A DNA stretch of 64,000 bases from CAKSFT01 sp045544615 (lineage in GTDB: Bacteria > Bacillota > Clostridia > UBA1381): positions 15,652-79,651 of the forward strand of contig JAZPZI010000020.1 of the NCBI GenBank assembly GCA_045544615.1, in the 5' to 3' direction. A program made the position numbers and the translations under genes. Positions 42,082-49,536 of this stretch are shown here, in pieces (positions within the stretch are counted from its first letter, which is position 1; each line of letters opens with the position of its first letter). Below the pieces are notes generated by a model that worked only from the letters and a program-made list of their open reading frames with translations, was not told the origin of the DNA and did not search any database.

Positions 42082-43320
42082 TTGTTCAAAAAATCGCATA
42101 TTTTCTATCTTTTTCCAATATTCTTCCTTGCTTTTTTTATATTCTGCTACCTGTCGGTTCCCGACTCGGTCAGCCTGAGTGAGGGTTCTAGATACCTTAT
42201 CGAGCTCAATCCCGCTTTGAATGTTTCAAAAAAGACGGTGCCTGCATCGGCACAGGATGCTCAATCGGTCAAGCCTACGCCCGACGGCATCGAACTCAAT
42301 GCCGAATCGGCAGGAAAATATACCCTTGGCATAAAAATGTTTGACTTTATCCCACTAAAAAATATTGAGGTAAACATTTCGCCACAATACTCGGTCATAC
42401 CCTCAGGCGAGCCGATAGGGATAAAGATTTTTGCCGACGGCCTTCTTATTATAAATGTATCGGATGTAAATACCGGCGCCGGCACAGCCTCACCTGCAAC
42501 ATCTGCAGGGCTTGTTCCCGGCGACCGCATAATCTCTGCAAACTCCGAAATGCCTGCCACATCGGAGGAACTCTCGAAAATCGTAAACTCAGCAGAGGGC
42601 GAAATCCTTTTGGAGATTATGCGTGATAATGAAAAAATCACTATTCCAATCACACCGGCAGTATCTTCGGATGACGGAAGAAAAAAACTCGGCATCTGGG
42701 TCAGGGACAGCACCGCAGGTGTCGGAACCATGACCTTTTACGACCCGAAAACCTCAACCTTTGCAACACTCGGCCACGCAATCACCGATGTTGATACAGG
42801 CGATATTATAACGCCAAAGCGCGGGACTCTTTGTGACTGTGAGATAATATCTGTCAAAAAAGGAACCTCGGGCGAACCCGGTGAGATTTCCGGAGTCTTT
42901 GGCGAAGAAAACCTCGGCGATATTTTAATGAACTCGTCGCTCGGTGTATACGGCAGACTCACATCACCCGAAAAGCTCGACGATACCGGATATATCCCCG
43001 TCGCTACACGTTTTGAGGTAAAGCAGGGCGAGGCTTATATCCTCTCCGATGTTGACGGGTGCGGTGTCAAAAAATATTCGGTTATGATTGACGAGGTTTC
43101 AAAATCAGAAAAGGTTGATAACAAAGGTCTTGTGATTTCGGTCACCGACCCGGTCCTTTTAGAGAAAACAGGCGGTATAGTTCAGGGAATGAGCGGGTCT
43201 CCAGTGATTCAAAATGGGAAGCTGGTTGGTGCCGTTACGCATGTTTTCGTAAACGATCCTACGAGAGGATATGGAATTTTTATAGAAAACATGTTGGCTG
43301 AGGCAGAAGAAATTAAATAG
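42082..43320 (+). CDS. spoIVB: SpoIVB signalling serine peptidase (S55), chimeric 3' end
   Basis: About 412 aa. One N-terminal membrane anchor (IFYLFPIFFLAFFIFCYL), a PDZ domain (~125-200: IGIKIFADGLLIINVSDV, GLVPGDRIISANSE) and the S55 peptidase domain with His in FATLGHAITDVDTGD and Ser in IVQGMSGSPVIQNG. SpoIVB is exported from the forespore and triggers SigK processing in the mother cell. Start: TTG at 42082 has GAGGTG seven bases upstream; the in-frame GTG at 42067 is ahead of it. From the catalytic-Ser codon region (43192-43320) the sequence is AT-richer than the body and is paralogous to three displaced copies downstream, so the gene tail was probably supplied by an integrated element. 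Confidence 0.95.
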   Translation: MFKKSHIFYLFPIFFLAFFIFCYLSVPDSVSLSEGSRYLIELNPALNVSKKTVPASAQDAQSVKPTPDGIELNAESAGKYTLGIKMFDFIPLKNIEVNISPQYSVIPSGEPIGIKIFADGLLIINVSDVNTGAGTASPATSAGLVPGDRIISANSEMPATSEELSKIVNSAEGEILLEIMRDNEKITIPITPAVSSDDGRKKLGIWVRDSTAGVGTMTFYDPKTSTFATLGHAITDVDTGDIITPKRGTLCDCEIISVKKGTSGEPGEISGVFGEENLGDILMNSSLGVYGRLTSPEKLDDTGYIPVATRFEVKQGEAYILSDVDGCGVKKYSVMIDEVSKSEKVDNKGLVISVTDPVLLEKTGGIVQGMSGSPVIQNGKLVGAVTHVFVNDPTRGYGIFIENMLAEAEEIK

Positions 43321-43326
43321 TGAAAA

Positions 43327-43368
43327 TAGGGATTATTTTTTGTTTTGTAAAAATAATCCCTACTTTTT
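43327..43368 (+). terminator. Terminator of spoIVB (cassette-borne)
   Basis: 14-bp perfect stem TAGGGATTATTTTT / AAAAATAATCCCTA followed by CTTTTTGCTTGGTTTTT. Confidence 0.92.
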
Positions 43369-43401
43369 GCTTGGTTTTTCTAAAAAAACAGTGTGGTTTT
43401 C

Positions 43402-43430
43402 TTGAATATTAAATATAAATAATGTATAAT
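43402..43430 (+). promoter_or_regulatory. Promoter of the SorC operon
   Basis: TTGAAT (43402-43407), 17-bp spacer, TATAAT (43425-43430), 31 bp before the sorC-type start codon. Confidence 0.75.
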
Positions 43431-43460
43431 ATATTTATGATTGAATGAAGGAATATAAAA

Positions 43461-44426
43461 ATGAAAAAAATTATTGATGATACCCGATTAATGATAAAGG
43501 CATGCGATTTGTATTACAATGAAAATAAAACCCAACAGCAAATTGCAGATATTTTAAATATATCTTATCCGACAGTATCTCGTTTGTTGACCGGTGCTAT
43601 GAAGCAGAATATTGTAAATATAACAATCCGTAATCTGGATACCGTAAAATATTGGGTTTTAGAGCAACAAATCAAAAAAATATATGGTCTTCGGGATGTT
43701 TTGATAGTTGATTATGCCGAAGATGATTCTGAAGGAAAATTCAATCTGGGCTGTGTTGCGTCAAAATATCTGGACAGCCTTTTGTCCCCGGGAGATAAAG
43801 TTGGCATTTCTATGGGAGCTACTTTGTATAATATGTCACATGCACCAATCACTCGGGCTATAGATAATGTTACATTTGTACCGCTTGTTGGAGGAATGGG
43901 AAGATTACGAACAGAGTTGCATTCCAATCACCTTGCAGAAACTTTGGCAAAAAGGTATGGTGGCAGCTATTTGCCACTATATGCTCCTGCTCGGGTATCA
44001 AACAGAATAGTACGCCGAGAATTAAAACATGAACCCGGTGTATCAGAAGTACTTGCAATGCAAAAAGAGATTTCAATAGCAATGGTAGGAATAGGTTATC
44101 CGAATGACAATTCATCAATAAAAGCAACAGGCTATTACAAGGATAATGAAATACAGTCGCTTTTAAATCGCAATGTTTCAGGTGAGATTTGTATGCAGTT
44201 TTATGATATTTCAGGGAATACATCCTTATATAAAAACGATAATACCGTTATCGGTGTTAATCTTAATACATTAAAAAAAATTCCATATTCCGTAGCTGTT
44301 GCCGGGGGTGCTGATAAAATACCTGCTATTATAGGAGCAATTAACGGAAAGTATATAAATGTTTTGATTACCGACTACAAGTGTGCAAAGGGGTTAATAA
44401 CGTATTCAAAAAAAGGAGAAGTATGA
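43461..44426 (+). CDS. SorC/DeoR-type sugar-binding transcriptional regulator
   Basis: 321 aa. N-terminal helix-turn-helix (YYNENKTQQQIADILNISYPTVSRLLTGAMKQNIVNI) followed by the SorC sugar-phosphate-binding domain: GLRDVLIVDYAED, YLDSLLSPGDKVGISMGATLYNM, TFVPLVGGMGRL and VAVAGGADKIPAIIGAI. Members sense phosphorylated sugars and control the operon next to them. It starts cassette 1 and its stop overlaps the start of the KTR gene. Upstream start has only a weak site (AAGGA ten bases before). Predicted to control the dehydrogenase and isomerase genes downstream. Confidence 0.93.
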   Translation: MKKIIDDTRLMIKACDLYYNENKTQQQIADILNISYPTVSRLLTGAMKQNIVNITIRNLDTVKYWVLEQQIKKIYGLRDVLIVDYAEDDSEGKFNLGCVASKYLDSLLSPGDKVGISMGATLYNMSHAPITRAIDNVTFVPLVGGMGRLRTELHSNHLAETLAKRYGGSYLPLYAPARVSNRIVRRELKHEPGVSEVLAMQKEISIAMVGIGYPNDNSSIKATGYYKDNEIQSLLNRNVSGEICMQFYDISGNTSLYKNDNTVIGVNLNTLKKIPYSVAVAGGADKIPAIIGAINGKYINVLITDYKCAKGLITYSKKGEV

Positions 44427-44608
44427 TGATTAATGATGGTGAGGAATGGGTTTTATGCCCCAGATGTTATAACAAAACCAGGATAAAAATACGGCAGGAT
44501 ACTGTTTTGGAAAAATTTCCTTTGTTTTGTCCCAAATGTAAATCCAATACACTTATAAATATAAAAAAATTAAAAATTGAAATAATTAAAGAGCCAGATG
44601 CTAATTGA
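44426..44608 (+). CDS. Cysteine-rich KTR family protein
   Basis: 60 aa. Two CxxC pairs (LCPRCYNKTRIKIRQDTVLE and LFCPKCKSNTLI) form a zinc ribbon with the KTR motif that names the family. Such small proteins are common passengers of conjugative transposons and integrative elements. Start: ATG at 44426 has GGAG seven bases upstream; ATG at 44423 overlaps the sorC stop. The canonical family tail KTQSR appears to be lost here: after PDA the bases run AATTGACACAGAGCCGAT, as if two bases had been inserted before GACACAGAGCCGA, so the protein ends at PDAN. Family tail is from memory. Confidence 0.8.
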   Translation: MINDGEEWVLCPRCYNKTRIKIRQDTVLEKFPLFCPKCKSNTLINIKKLKIEIIKEPDAN

Positions 44609-44660
44609 CACAGAGCCGATATTACTTAACTGTTATATTTGTTCTGTGTCTTTTATTTTT
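44607..44660 (+). terminator. Terminator-like hairpin after the KTR gene
   Basis: GACACAGA (44607-44614) pairs with TCTGTGTC (44643-44650), followed by TTTTATTTTT. The loop is long (28 nt), so it may attenuate rather than stop transcription into the dehydrogenase gene. Confidence 0.6.
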
Positions 44661-44676
44661 AATAGGAGGGATTATC

Positions 44677-45855
44677 ATGAACGAAATACTCAACATCGGC
44701 ATAAACGATATGCCGAAAATCCAATTTGAGTGTTCTTGCGGAAGGAAACACCATTTTAATACGAGAGCTTTGTCTGTCGGAAAAAATGTAATTAAAAACA
44801 TCGTGCAAATGGCACAGCCCTTTAAAGGTGACAAAATTCTTGTTGTATTTGACAATAATACATATAAAGTCGCAGGAGAAAAGGTTGTAGAATTATTAAA
44901 AAAAGATGATTTTAATGTGAAAGAACTTTTATTTGAATGTGGTGACGACATACTGATTCCCGATGAAAAAACTCTTGGGCGAATAGTTCAGGAACAAGAC
45001 CTTGATGTAGGCCTTATAATTGCCGTTGGTTCAGGAGTAATCAACGATTCGGTGAAATTTGTCACCTCCAGAACTAAACTACCGTATATTGTTGTTGCAA
45101 CTGCTCCGTCAATGGATGGTTATGTTTCAGATGGTGCTCCCATTATTTCTTGTGGATATAAACATTCGCCTCTTGCTCATCTTGCTTACGGAGTTATAGG
45201 TGATACAGATATTTTAGGAACTGCTCCTTTTGAACTTATTCAGGCAGGCTTCGGGGATGTGGTAGGTAAAATTACGGCAATTGCAGACTGGGATCTGGCA
45301 GTAAAAGCAAACGGAGATTATCGGTGTGATACATGTGTCACACTTGTACAAAAAGCCCTGGATAATTGTTTTAGCACCGCAGCCGGGATAAAAAAAAGGG
45401 ATACCAAGGCTTTGCAAAGCCTCTTTGAAGCTCTCACATTGACAGGCGTAGCTATGGCTTTATTAAACATTTCCCGTCCTGCTTCGGGAGCTGAACATAT
45501 GCTTTCTCACTATTGGGAGATGGATTTTATAGCAAAAGGTCTTAATCCCAACCATCATGGTATTCAGGTGGGGGTTGCTACTGTAGTCATTGCACGATAT
45601 TTTGAGGAATTAGAAAATCTTTTGCCTCAAGGCGTAAAAGAAAAATGTCCTCATCACACAAAAATAGAGAAGCTGTTAAAAGTTGTTGATGCACCTGTAA
45701 GTCCTAAAGAAATTGGAATAAGCCGTGAACTTTTCTATCAAAGCCTTATCAACGGACATACAGTAAGACCGCGTTATTCAATTTTACAGTTTGCCTATGA
45801 TAATGGGTTATCAGAAAAAATCGCAGAAAAAATAACAAAAGAAATATATGATTAA
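44677..45855 (+). CDS. egsA: Glycerol-1-phosphate dehydrogenase-like protein (EgsA/AraM)
   Basis: 392 aa; ATG at 44677 has AGGAGGG six bases upstream. The iron/nickel-dependent alcohol dehydrogenase fold is clear: ILVVFDNNTYKVAGEKVVELL, LIIAVGSGVINDSVKFVTSRTKLPYIVVATAPSMDGYVSDGAPI (NAD site plus metal Asp), and SGAEHMLSHYWEM with later His in NPNHHGIQVGVAT. AraM converts dihydroxyacetone phosphate to sn-glycerol-1-phosphate, and in Bacillus lies in the arabinose operon. The N-terminus carries an extra CSCGRKHHFNT segment, a putative metal motif. Here, coupled to RpiB-like isomerase under a SorC regulator, it may instead act on a sugar or polyol phosphate. Confidence 0.85.
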   Translation: MNEILNIGINDMPKIQFECSCGRKHHFNTRALSVGKNVIKNIVQMAQPFKGDKILVVFDNNTYKVAGEKVVELLKKDDFNVKELLFECGDDILIPDEKTLGRIVQEQDLDVGLIIAVGSGVINDSVKFVTSRTKLPYIVVATAPSMDGYVSDGAPIISCGYKHSPLAHLAYGVIGDTDILGTAPFELIQAGFGDVVGKITAIADWDLAVKANGDYRCDTCVTLVQKALDNCFSTAAGIKKRDTKALQSLFEALTLTGVAMALLNISRPASGAEHMLSHYWEMDFIAKGLNPNHHGIQVGVATVVIARYFEELENLLPQGVKEKCPHHTKIEKLLKVVDAPVSPKEIGISRELFYQSLINGHTVRPRYSILQFAYDNGLSEKIAEKITKEIYD

Positions 45856-45865
45856 GGAAAAAACT

Positions 45866-46300
45866 ATGAAAGTTGTGTTTGGCAGCGATCCGAACGCTGC
45901 AGAATATAAAAAAGCTCTTATGGAGTACACTTCAGGACTTGGATATGAAGTGTTTGATTTAGGATCAGATGATCCGATTTACGCCAATGTTGCATTTAAA
46001 CTTGCACAGTCAGTTGTTAATAAGGAGTATGATAGAGGTATTCTCCTTTGCGGAACAGGTATAGGAGTTTCAATTGCTGCAAACAAGGTAAACGGTGCAT
46101 ATGCTGCCTGTGTGCATGATATCTATCAGGCACAAAGAGCACAATTGTCAAATAATGCCAACATTATAACTATGGGTTCACAAGTTGTAGGCATTGAACT
46201 TGCTAAATGCTTAATAAAGGAATATCTGTCATTAACCTTTGACCCAAATAGCCGTTCCAAAGATAAAGTAGCCAGAATTACCGAATTTGAAAATTTGTAA
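45866..46300 (+). CDS. RpiB/LacA/LacB-family sugar-phosphate isomerase
   Basis: 144 aa. Family motifs: KVVFGSDPNAAEYKKALMEYTSG, FDLGSDDPIYANVAFKLAQSV, GILLCGTGIGVSIAANKVNGAYAACVHD (catalytic Cys in LLCGTG) and NIITMGSQVVGIELAKCLI. RpiB proteins interconvert aldose- and ketose-phosphates (ribose-5-P, allose-6-P, galactose-6-P, tetrose-4-P). Start ATG at 45866 has AAGGA seven bases upstream; an upstream ATG at 45848 overlaps the dehydrogenase stop. With the SorC regulator and dehydrogenase it forms an incomplete catabolic set (no transporter or kinase). Confidence 0.9.
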   Translation: MKVVFGSDPNAAEYKKALMEYTSGLGYEVFDLGSDDPIYANVAFKLAQSVVNKEYDRGILLCGTGIGVSIAANKVNGAYAACVHDIYQAQRAQLSNNANIITMGSQVVGIELAKCLIKEYLSLTFDPNSRSKDKVARITEFENL

Positions 46301-46304
46301 TACT

Positions 46305-46332
46305 TTGTTATCCCATATTGACATCACTCGTG
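46305..46332 (+). other. Conserved element-end sequence left of spoIVB tail copy 2
   Basis: 28 bp (TTGTTATCCCATATTGACAT then CACTCGTG) that match the 28 bp immediately left of copy 3 (50347-50374) at 23 positions without gaps; intact spoIVB has unrelated sequence here. It contains TGACA...TGTCA as an inverted repeat across the boundary with the spoIVB tail. Best read as the attP-derived arm of the element. Confidence 0.7.
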
Positions 46333-46461
46333 TCAGGGTCTCCAGTGATTCAGAATGGCCGAATTGTGGGAGCTGTAACCCACGTCCTCGTTGACGAGCC
46401 CACAAGGGGATATGGAATATTTATTGAGAATATGCTGGCGGAAGCGGAAAAAATTAAATAA
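46333..46461 (+). pseudogene. Displaced spoIVB 3' end, copy 2
   Basis: Reads Ser-Gly-Ser-Pro-Val-Ile-Gln-Asn-Gly..., with VTHVLVDEPTRGYGIF and ENMLAEAEKIK then a stop: the last ~42 codons of spoIVB beginning at the catalytic Ser region, with no upstream gene. Preceded by the ATTGACA-containing sequence shared with the third copy and followed by a terminator, like a real gene end. It is closest in sequence to the tail of the intact gene. Confidence 0.92.
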
Positions 46462-46464
46462 TAA

Positions 46465-46500
46465 AAATGCTCGTCTATTTAATATAGGCGAGCATTTATT
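46465..46500. terminator. Terminator after spoIVB tail copy 2
   Basis: AAATGCTCG...CGAGCATTT with an A/T-rich interior, T-rich on both sides; also serves the convergent AraC gene. Confidence 0.82.
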
Positions 46501-47278
46501 TTGAAGAAATATATTTTTCAACAAAAACAGATGGAGAGGTTCCGACATATTCTTTAAACTGGCGGCTGAAAAAATATACATTGTCATATCCGCAAATTTC
46601 TGAAACCTGTGTTACGGAATATCGTTTAGAACGCAAAAGATCACAGGCATGGTTGATTTTTAGTCGAATAATGTACTTTATAGGTGACATTCCAAACTTT
46701 TTAATAAACAATTTTTTCAAATATGCCTCGCTTATTCCACAGAGGTCTGTCAAAAAAGGTACCGAAATTTTATTTGCAAGAAAGTTTTCTTCTACATACT
46801 CAATTGCAGGCTTTATCAAATCATACTGATTTTGTGGGATATAATTTTTCTTTTGCATTTCCGCAAAAATTTTGTAAAGCAGTGATATACATTCAAAATA
46901 GTATCCGTCATTTTTAGAAATCCATACAGCAAAAAGCTTTTTAAACAGGTTTGCAATAGTTGGGTTTCCTGTAATTTTTATAACAAAAGCTTCATCCGAT
47001 AAAGGAATATCAGTATCAAAAAATATATCAATACATTCGCCTCGGATATGCTTATCCACAATGTATTCCCTAACCTCACCTTTAGGTAAAAAACGTATTG
47101 TGTTTTCTTCGGTTTCAAGAACCTTACCATTGAAATAAACTGTTGATTTACCGTCAAAATGATAGATAAGCTCGCTACTTAACGCAGAGTTATTAAAAAC
47201 AATTCTGTTTTGAGGATATTCGTTTTTGCCGACTAATATTACACGGTTAATTCCTGTTATAATAAAATCCTGTTTCAT
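46496..47278 (-). CDS. AraC-family transcriptional regulator (cassette 2)
   Basis: 260 aa. N-terminal ligand-binding cupin-like region (ELIYHFDGKSTVYFNGKVLETEENTIRFLPKG), C-terminal double helix-turn-helix (SVPFLTDLCGISEAYLKKLFIKKFGMSPIKYII and VTQVSEICGYDNVYFFSRQFKEYVGTSPSVF). It is divergent from the glycyl-radical enzyme gene, the usual arrangement for an activator of the neighbouring catabolic genes. Start ATG at 47278; ribosome site is weak. Confidence 0.92.
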   Translation of the reverse strand: MKQDFIITGINRVILVGKNEYPQNRIVFNNSALSSELIYHFDGKSTVYFNGKVLETEENTIRFLPKGEVREYIVDKHIRGECIDIFFDTDIPLSDEAFVIKITGNPTIANLFKKLFAVWISKNDGYYFECISLLYKIFAEMQKKNYIPQNQYDLIKPAIEYVEENFLANKISVPFLTDLCGISEAYLKKLFIKKFGMSPIKYIIRLKINHACDLLRSKRYSVTQVSEICGYDNVYFFSRQFKEYVGTSPSVFVEKYISSK

Positions 47279-47342
47279 ATTATCACCAAATTAATAATAA
47301 CAGATAAAAAAGCTTATGTCAACATAGAATTGTACCGAAAAG

Positions 47343-47392
47343 TGTAAACGTTATATTTCGTGCATTTACATTTTTATGCAGACAGATATAAT
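47343..47392 (+). promoter_or_regulatory. Promoter with cre-like site before the glycyl-radical enzyme gene
   Basis: TGTAAACGTTATAT (47343-47356) matches the CcpA cre pattern except its last two bases. It overlaps the region upstream of TTTACA (47365-47370) and TATAAT (47387-47392), spacer 16 bp. TGTAAA...TTTACA also forms an inverted repeat that could be an AraC site. Confidence 0.5.
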
Positions 47393-47415
47393 TATACTGA
47401 AAGGTGGTATTTATT

Positions 47416-49536
47416 ATGAATGAAAGAATAAATGAGCTTACAAGATTAACACTTGAAGGTAAAATGTACGCATCCCCTGTTAAAGCAGAATATGACAGAG
47501 AAGATTTGTTTTTATCAAGACAGCAGATGGAATCAAAAAGACTTTGCGAATTTATATTAAATCAGGAGCCGGTTTTAACCGAATATTCCAAAATGACCGG
47601 CTTTTTTAACTGTGATTCATCTGTTGTTGGTGATGCCTTCAGGCGAATGGGACATAAAGCTTTTGAGCAAATGTACAATATTTTTTATGTAAAAGCTGTC
47701 GACAACCTTTCTACCTTTGAATGGCAGCATGCAACTGCTGATTACAAAAAAGTATTAGAAAAAGGAATAAGCGGAATTATTGATGAAATTGATGAGTCTC
47801 TTAAAATACATAATAAGCCCGAGGAAACCGAGTTTTTAAACGCTTTAAAAGATGTTGCAAATTCGCTCATCAAATGGGCTCACAAATGCTCTGATAAAGC
47901 TCTGGAATTATCAAAAAATATCAAAAACGAAGAATACAGACAAAACCTTATAAAATTGTCGGAAACTCTTTTAAATGTTCCCAAAAACAAGCCGTCCTCT
48001 TTTTATGATGCTGTGCTCACGATTTATATTTGTTTTTCTGCAGACCCTGACAGTGTTGGAACATTAGACAGATACCTGACTCCTTTTTATGAGGCAGACA
48101 TAAAAAATGGCGTAATCACCAGAGAGGAAGCGAAGGAATACCTGCAGGAGCTTTTCCTTATGCTTCAGGCAGCAACACATATAAACAGCCAACATTTTAC
48201 AAGAGGCGCTGAGTCGCATTTTTGTATCGGTGGTTATCTTCCTGATGGAAGCGATGGGTTTAATGAATTATCAGAACTGATTTTGGAAAGCTTATTGGAA
48301 CTGCCAACATGGATTCCACAGGTAACTTTAAGATGGACTAAAAAAACGCCAAAGGAAGTATTTCGTTTTGCTCTCGACTGCGAAAGAAAAGACCCTCATA
48401 AGAGAATTGCTTTCCAAAACGATGAAAAACGAATGAAATGCTATACTGAAATATGCGGTTTCCCATTTGAAAAAGCCGTTGGGTATACAACTGTTGGTTG
48501 TAATGAGCCTGCCTTTTTAGGTGCAATTATAGGAAGCAACTCCAAAATAAATTTTGCACGCTGTATTGAAACTCTCTTCCATAAAAAAAGCGAAAAAATT
48601 ATAAATACAAAGGATTTTGATGAATTTTATTCAGTATTCTTAGAAGAAATGTTTTCCGACCTTGAAACCGCCTACGAATATGATAATAAATACAATCGTA
48701 TGCGTGCAAAGGATATAAATTATCTTTCAAGCATATTTTTTCAGGGTTGTATAGAAAAAGCCAGAAGTCTTACTCAGGGTGCAGGAGATGTTGTGATTGC
48801 CTCACCAATGTATATCGGAATTGCAAATGTAATTGATTCGCTTATTATAGTAAAGCAGTTTGTGTTTGACGAAAAAATTATTACAATGTCAGGGCTTGTT
48901 TCAGCGCTTAAAGCTGATTGGCAAGGATATGAAGAGCTGCATGCTTTAATTCTTAAAAAGGGCGATTTCTTCGGCAATGATACAGACCGCTCAAATTACG
49001 TAGCACAAAAATTATATCAGAGTCTGTATGAATTCCTGAAAGATAAAACCAATCTTTTTGGCTATCACTGGCTTATCGGCGACCTTATAGGCTATAATCC
49101 ACATCATAAATGGTTTGGTGAAAAAATGGAAGCAACACCCGACGGCAGACATAAATGCGATTCTCTTAAATTTGGTTTGGGACAAAGCGAAGGAAAGGAC
49201 AGAAACGGGCTTACAGCACTTTTAAATTCAATTGCAAAGATTGATCCAAGCGGTATCGGATGCGGCTCTACAGTTACGAATATCACAATTGACGAACAAC
49301 TTGTTAAAAACGATGATAACTTTGAGAAGACTGTTGATATGCTTGAAACCTATTTCAAAAGCGGCGGTGTTCATTTTCAGCTTACCTATGTTTCAAAAGA
49401 AGATTTGATTAACGCCAAAGAAACGCCTGACGATTATAAAAATTTACGTGTCCGTGTATCTGGATTTTCTGATTATTTTGTAAAACTTAATGAATCACTT
49501 CAGGATGATATTATCAAAAGGACGACGCAAAAATGA
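47416..49536 (+). CDS. Glycyl-radical enzyme (pyruvate formate-lyase/dehydratase family)
   Basis: 706 aa. The glycyl-radical motif is near the C-terminus: LRVRVSGFSDYFVKLNE, Gly of VSGFS being the radical site. The active-site cysteine motif CxE is present as YTTVGCNEPAFLG. Other family blocks: HFTRGAESHFCIGGYLPDG, WIGDLIGYNPHHKWFGEKMEATPDGR. The size is below the usual ~770-800 aa of diol dehydratases, choline lyase or PFL, so this is a divergent clade of unknown substrate. Start ATG at 47416 with GGTGG upstream. It is followed by its activase with a 4-bp overlap. Confidence 0.9.
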   Translation: MNERINELTRLTLEGKMYASPVKAEYDREDLFLSRQQMESKRLCEFILNQEPVLTEYSKMTGFFNCDSSVVGDAFRRMGHKAFEQMYNIFYVKAVDNLSTFEWQHATADYKKVLEKGISGIIDEIDESLKIHNKPEETEFLNALKDVANSLIKWAHKCSDKALELSKNIKNEEYRQNLIKLSETLLNVPKNKPSSFYDAVLTIYICFSADPDSVGTLDRYLTPFYEADIKNGVITREEAKEYLQELFLMLQAATHINSQHFTRGAESHFCIGGYLPDGSDGFNELSELILESLLELPTWIPQVTLRWTKKTPKEVFRFALDCERKDPHKRIAFQNDEKRMKCYTEICGFPFEKAVGYTTVGCNEPAFLGAIIGSNSKINFARCIETLFHKKSEKIINTKDFDEFYSVFLEEMFSDLETAYEYDNKYNRMRAKDINYLSSIFFQGCIEKARSLTQGAGDVVIASPMYIGIANVIDSLIIVKQFVFDEKIITMSGLVSALKADWQGYEELHALILKKGDFFGNDTDRSNYVAQKLYQSLYEFLKDKTNLFGYHWLIGDLIGYNPHHKWFGEKMEATPDGRHKCDSLKFGLGQSEGKDRNGLTALLNSIAKIDPSGIGCGSTVTNITIDEQLVKNDDNFEKTVDMLETYFKSGGVHFQLTYVSKEDLINAKETPDDYKNLRVRVSGFSDYFVKLNESLQDDIIKRTTQK

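Larger units (their letters stand above)
43195..46332 (+). mobile_element. Putative integrated cassette 1 at the spoIVB 3' end
   Basis: Bounded on the left by the spoIVB tail in use (from the GGG of Ser-Gly-Ser, 43195) with its terminator, and on the right by a second spoIVB tail (46333-46461). Cargo: SorC regulator, Cys-rich KTR protein, glycerol-1-phosphate dehydrogenase-like and RpiB-like genes, all in the spoIVB direction and AT-rich relative to the flanking chromosome. No integrase or transposase inside. The right end is TTGTTATCCC...ATTGACA.CAC.C.TG, shared with cassette 2. Exact boundaries depend on the crossover site, which cannot be fixed within the conserved core. Confidence 0.7.

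Noticed and set aside
46310..46340. TTGACA at the cassette ends as a -35 promoter element
   Set aside because: Neither copy has a TATAAT-like box at 16-18 bp, and both point into dead spoIVB tails. Better seen as part of the element arm.
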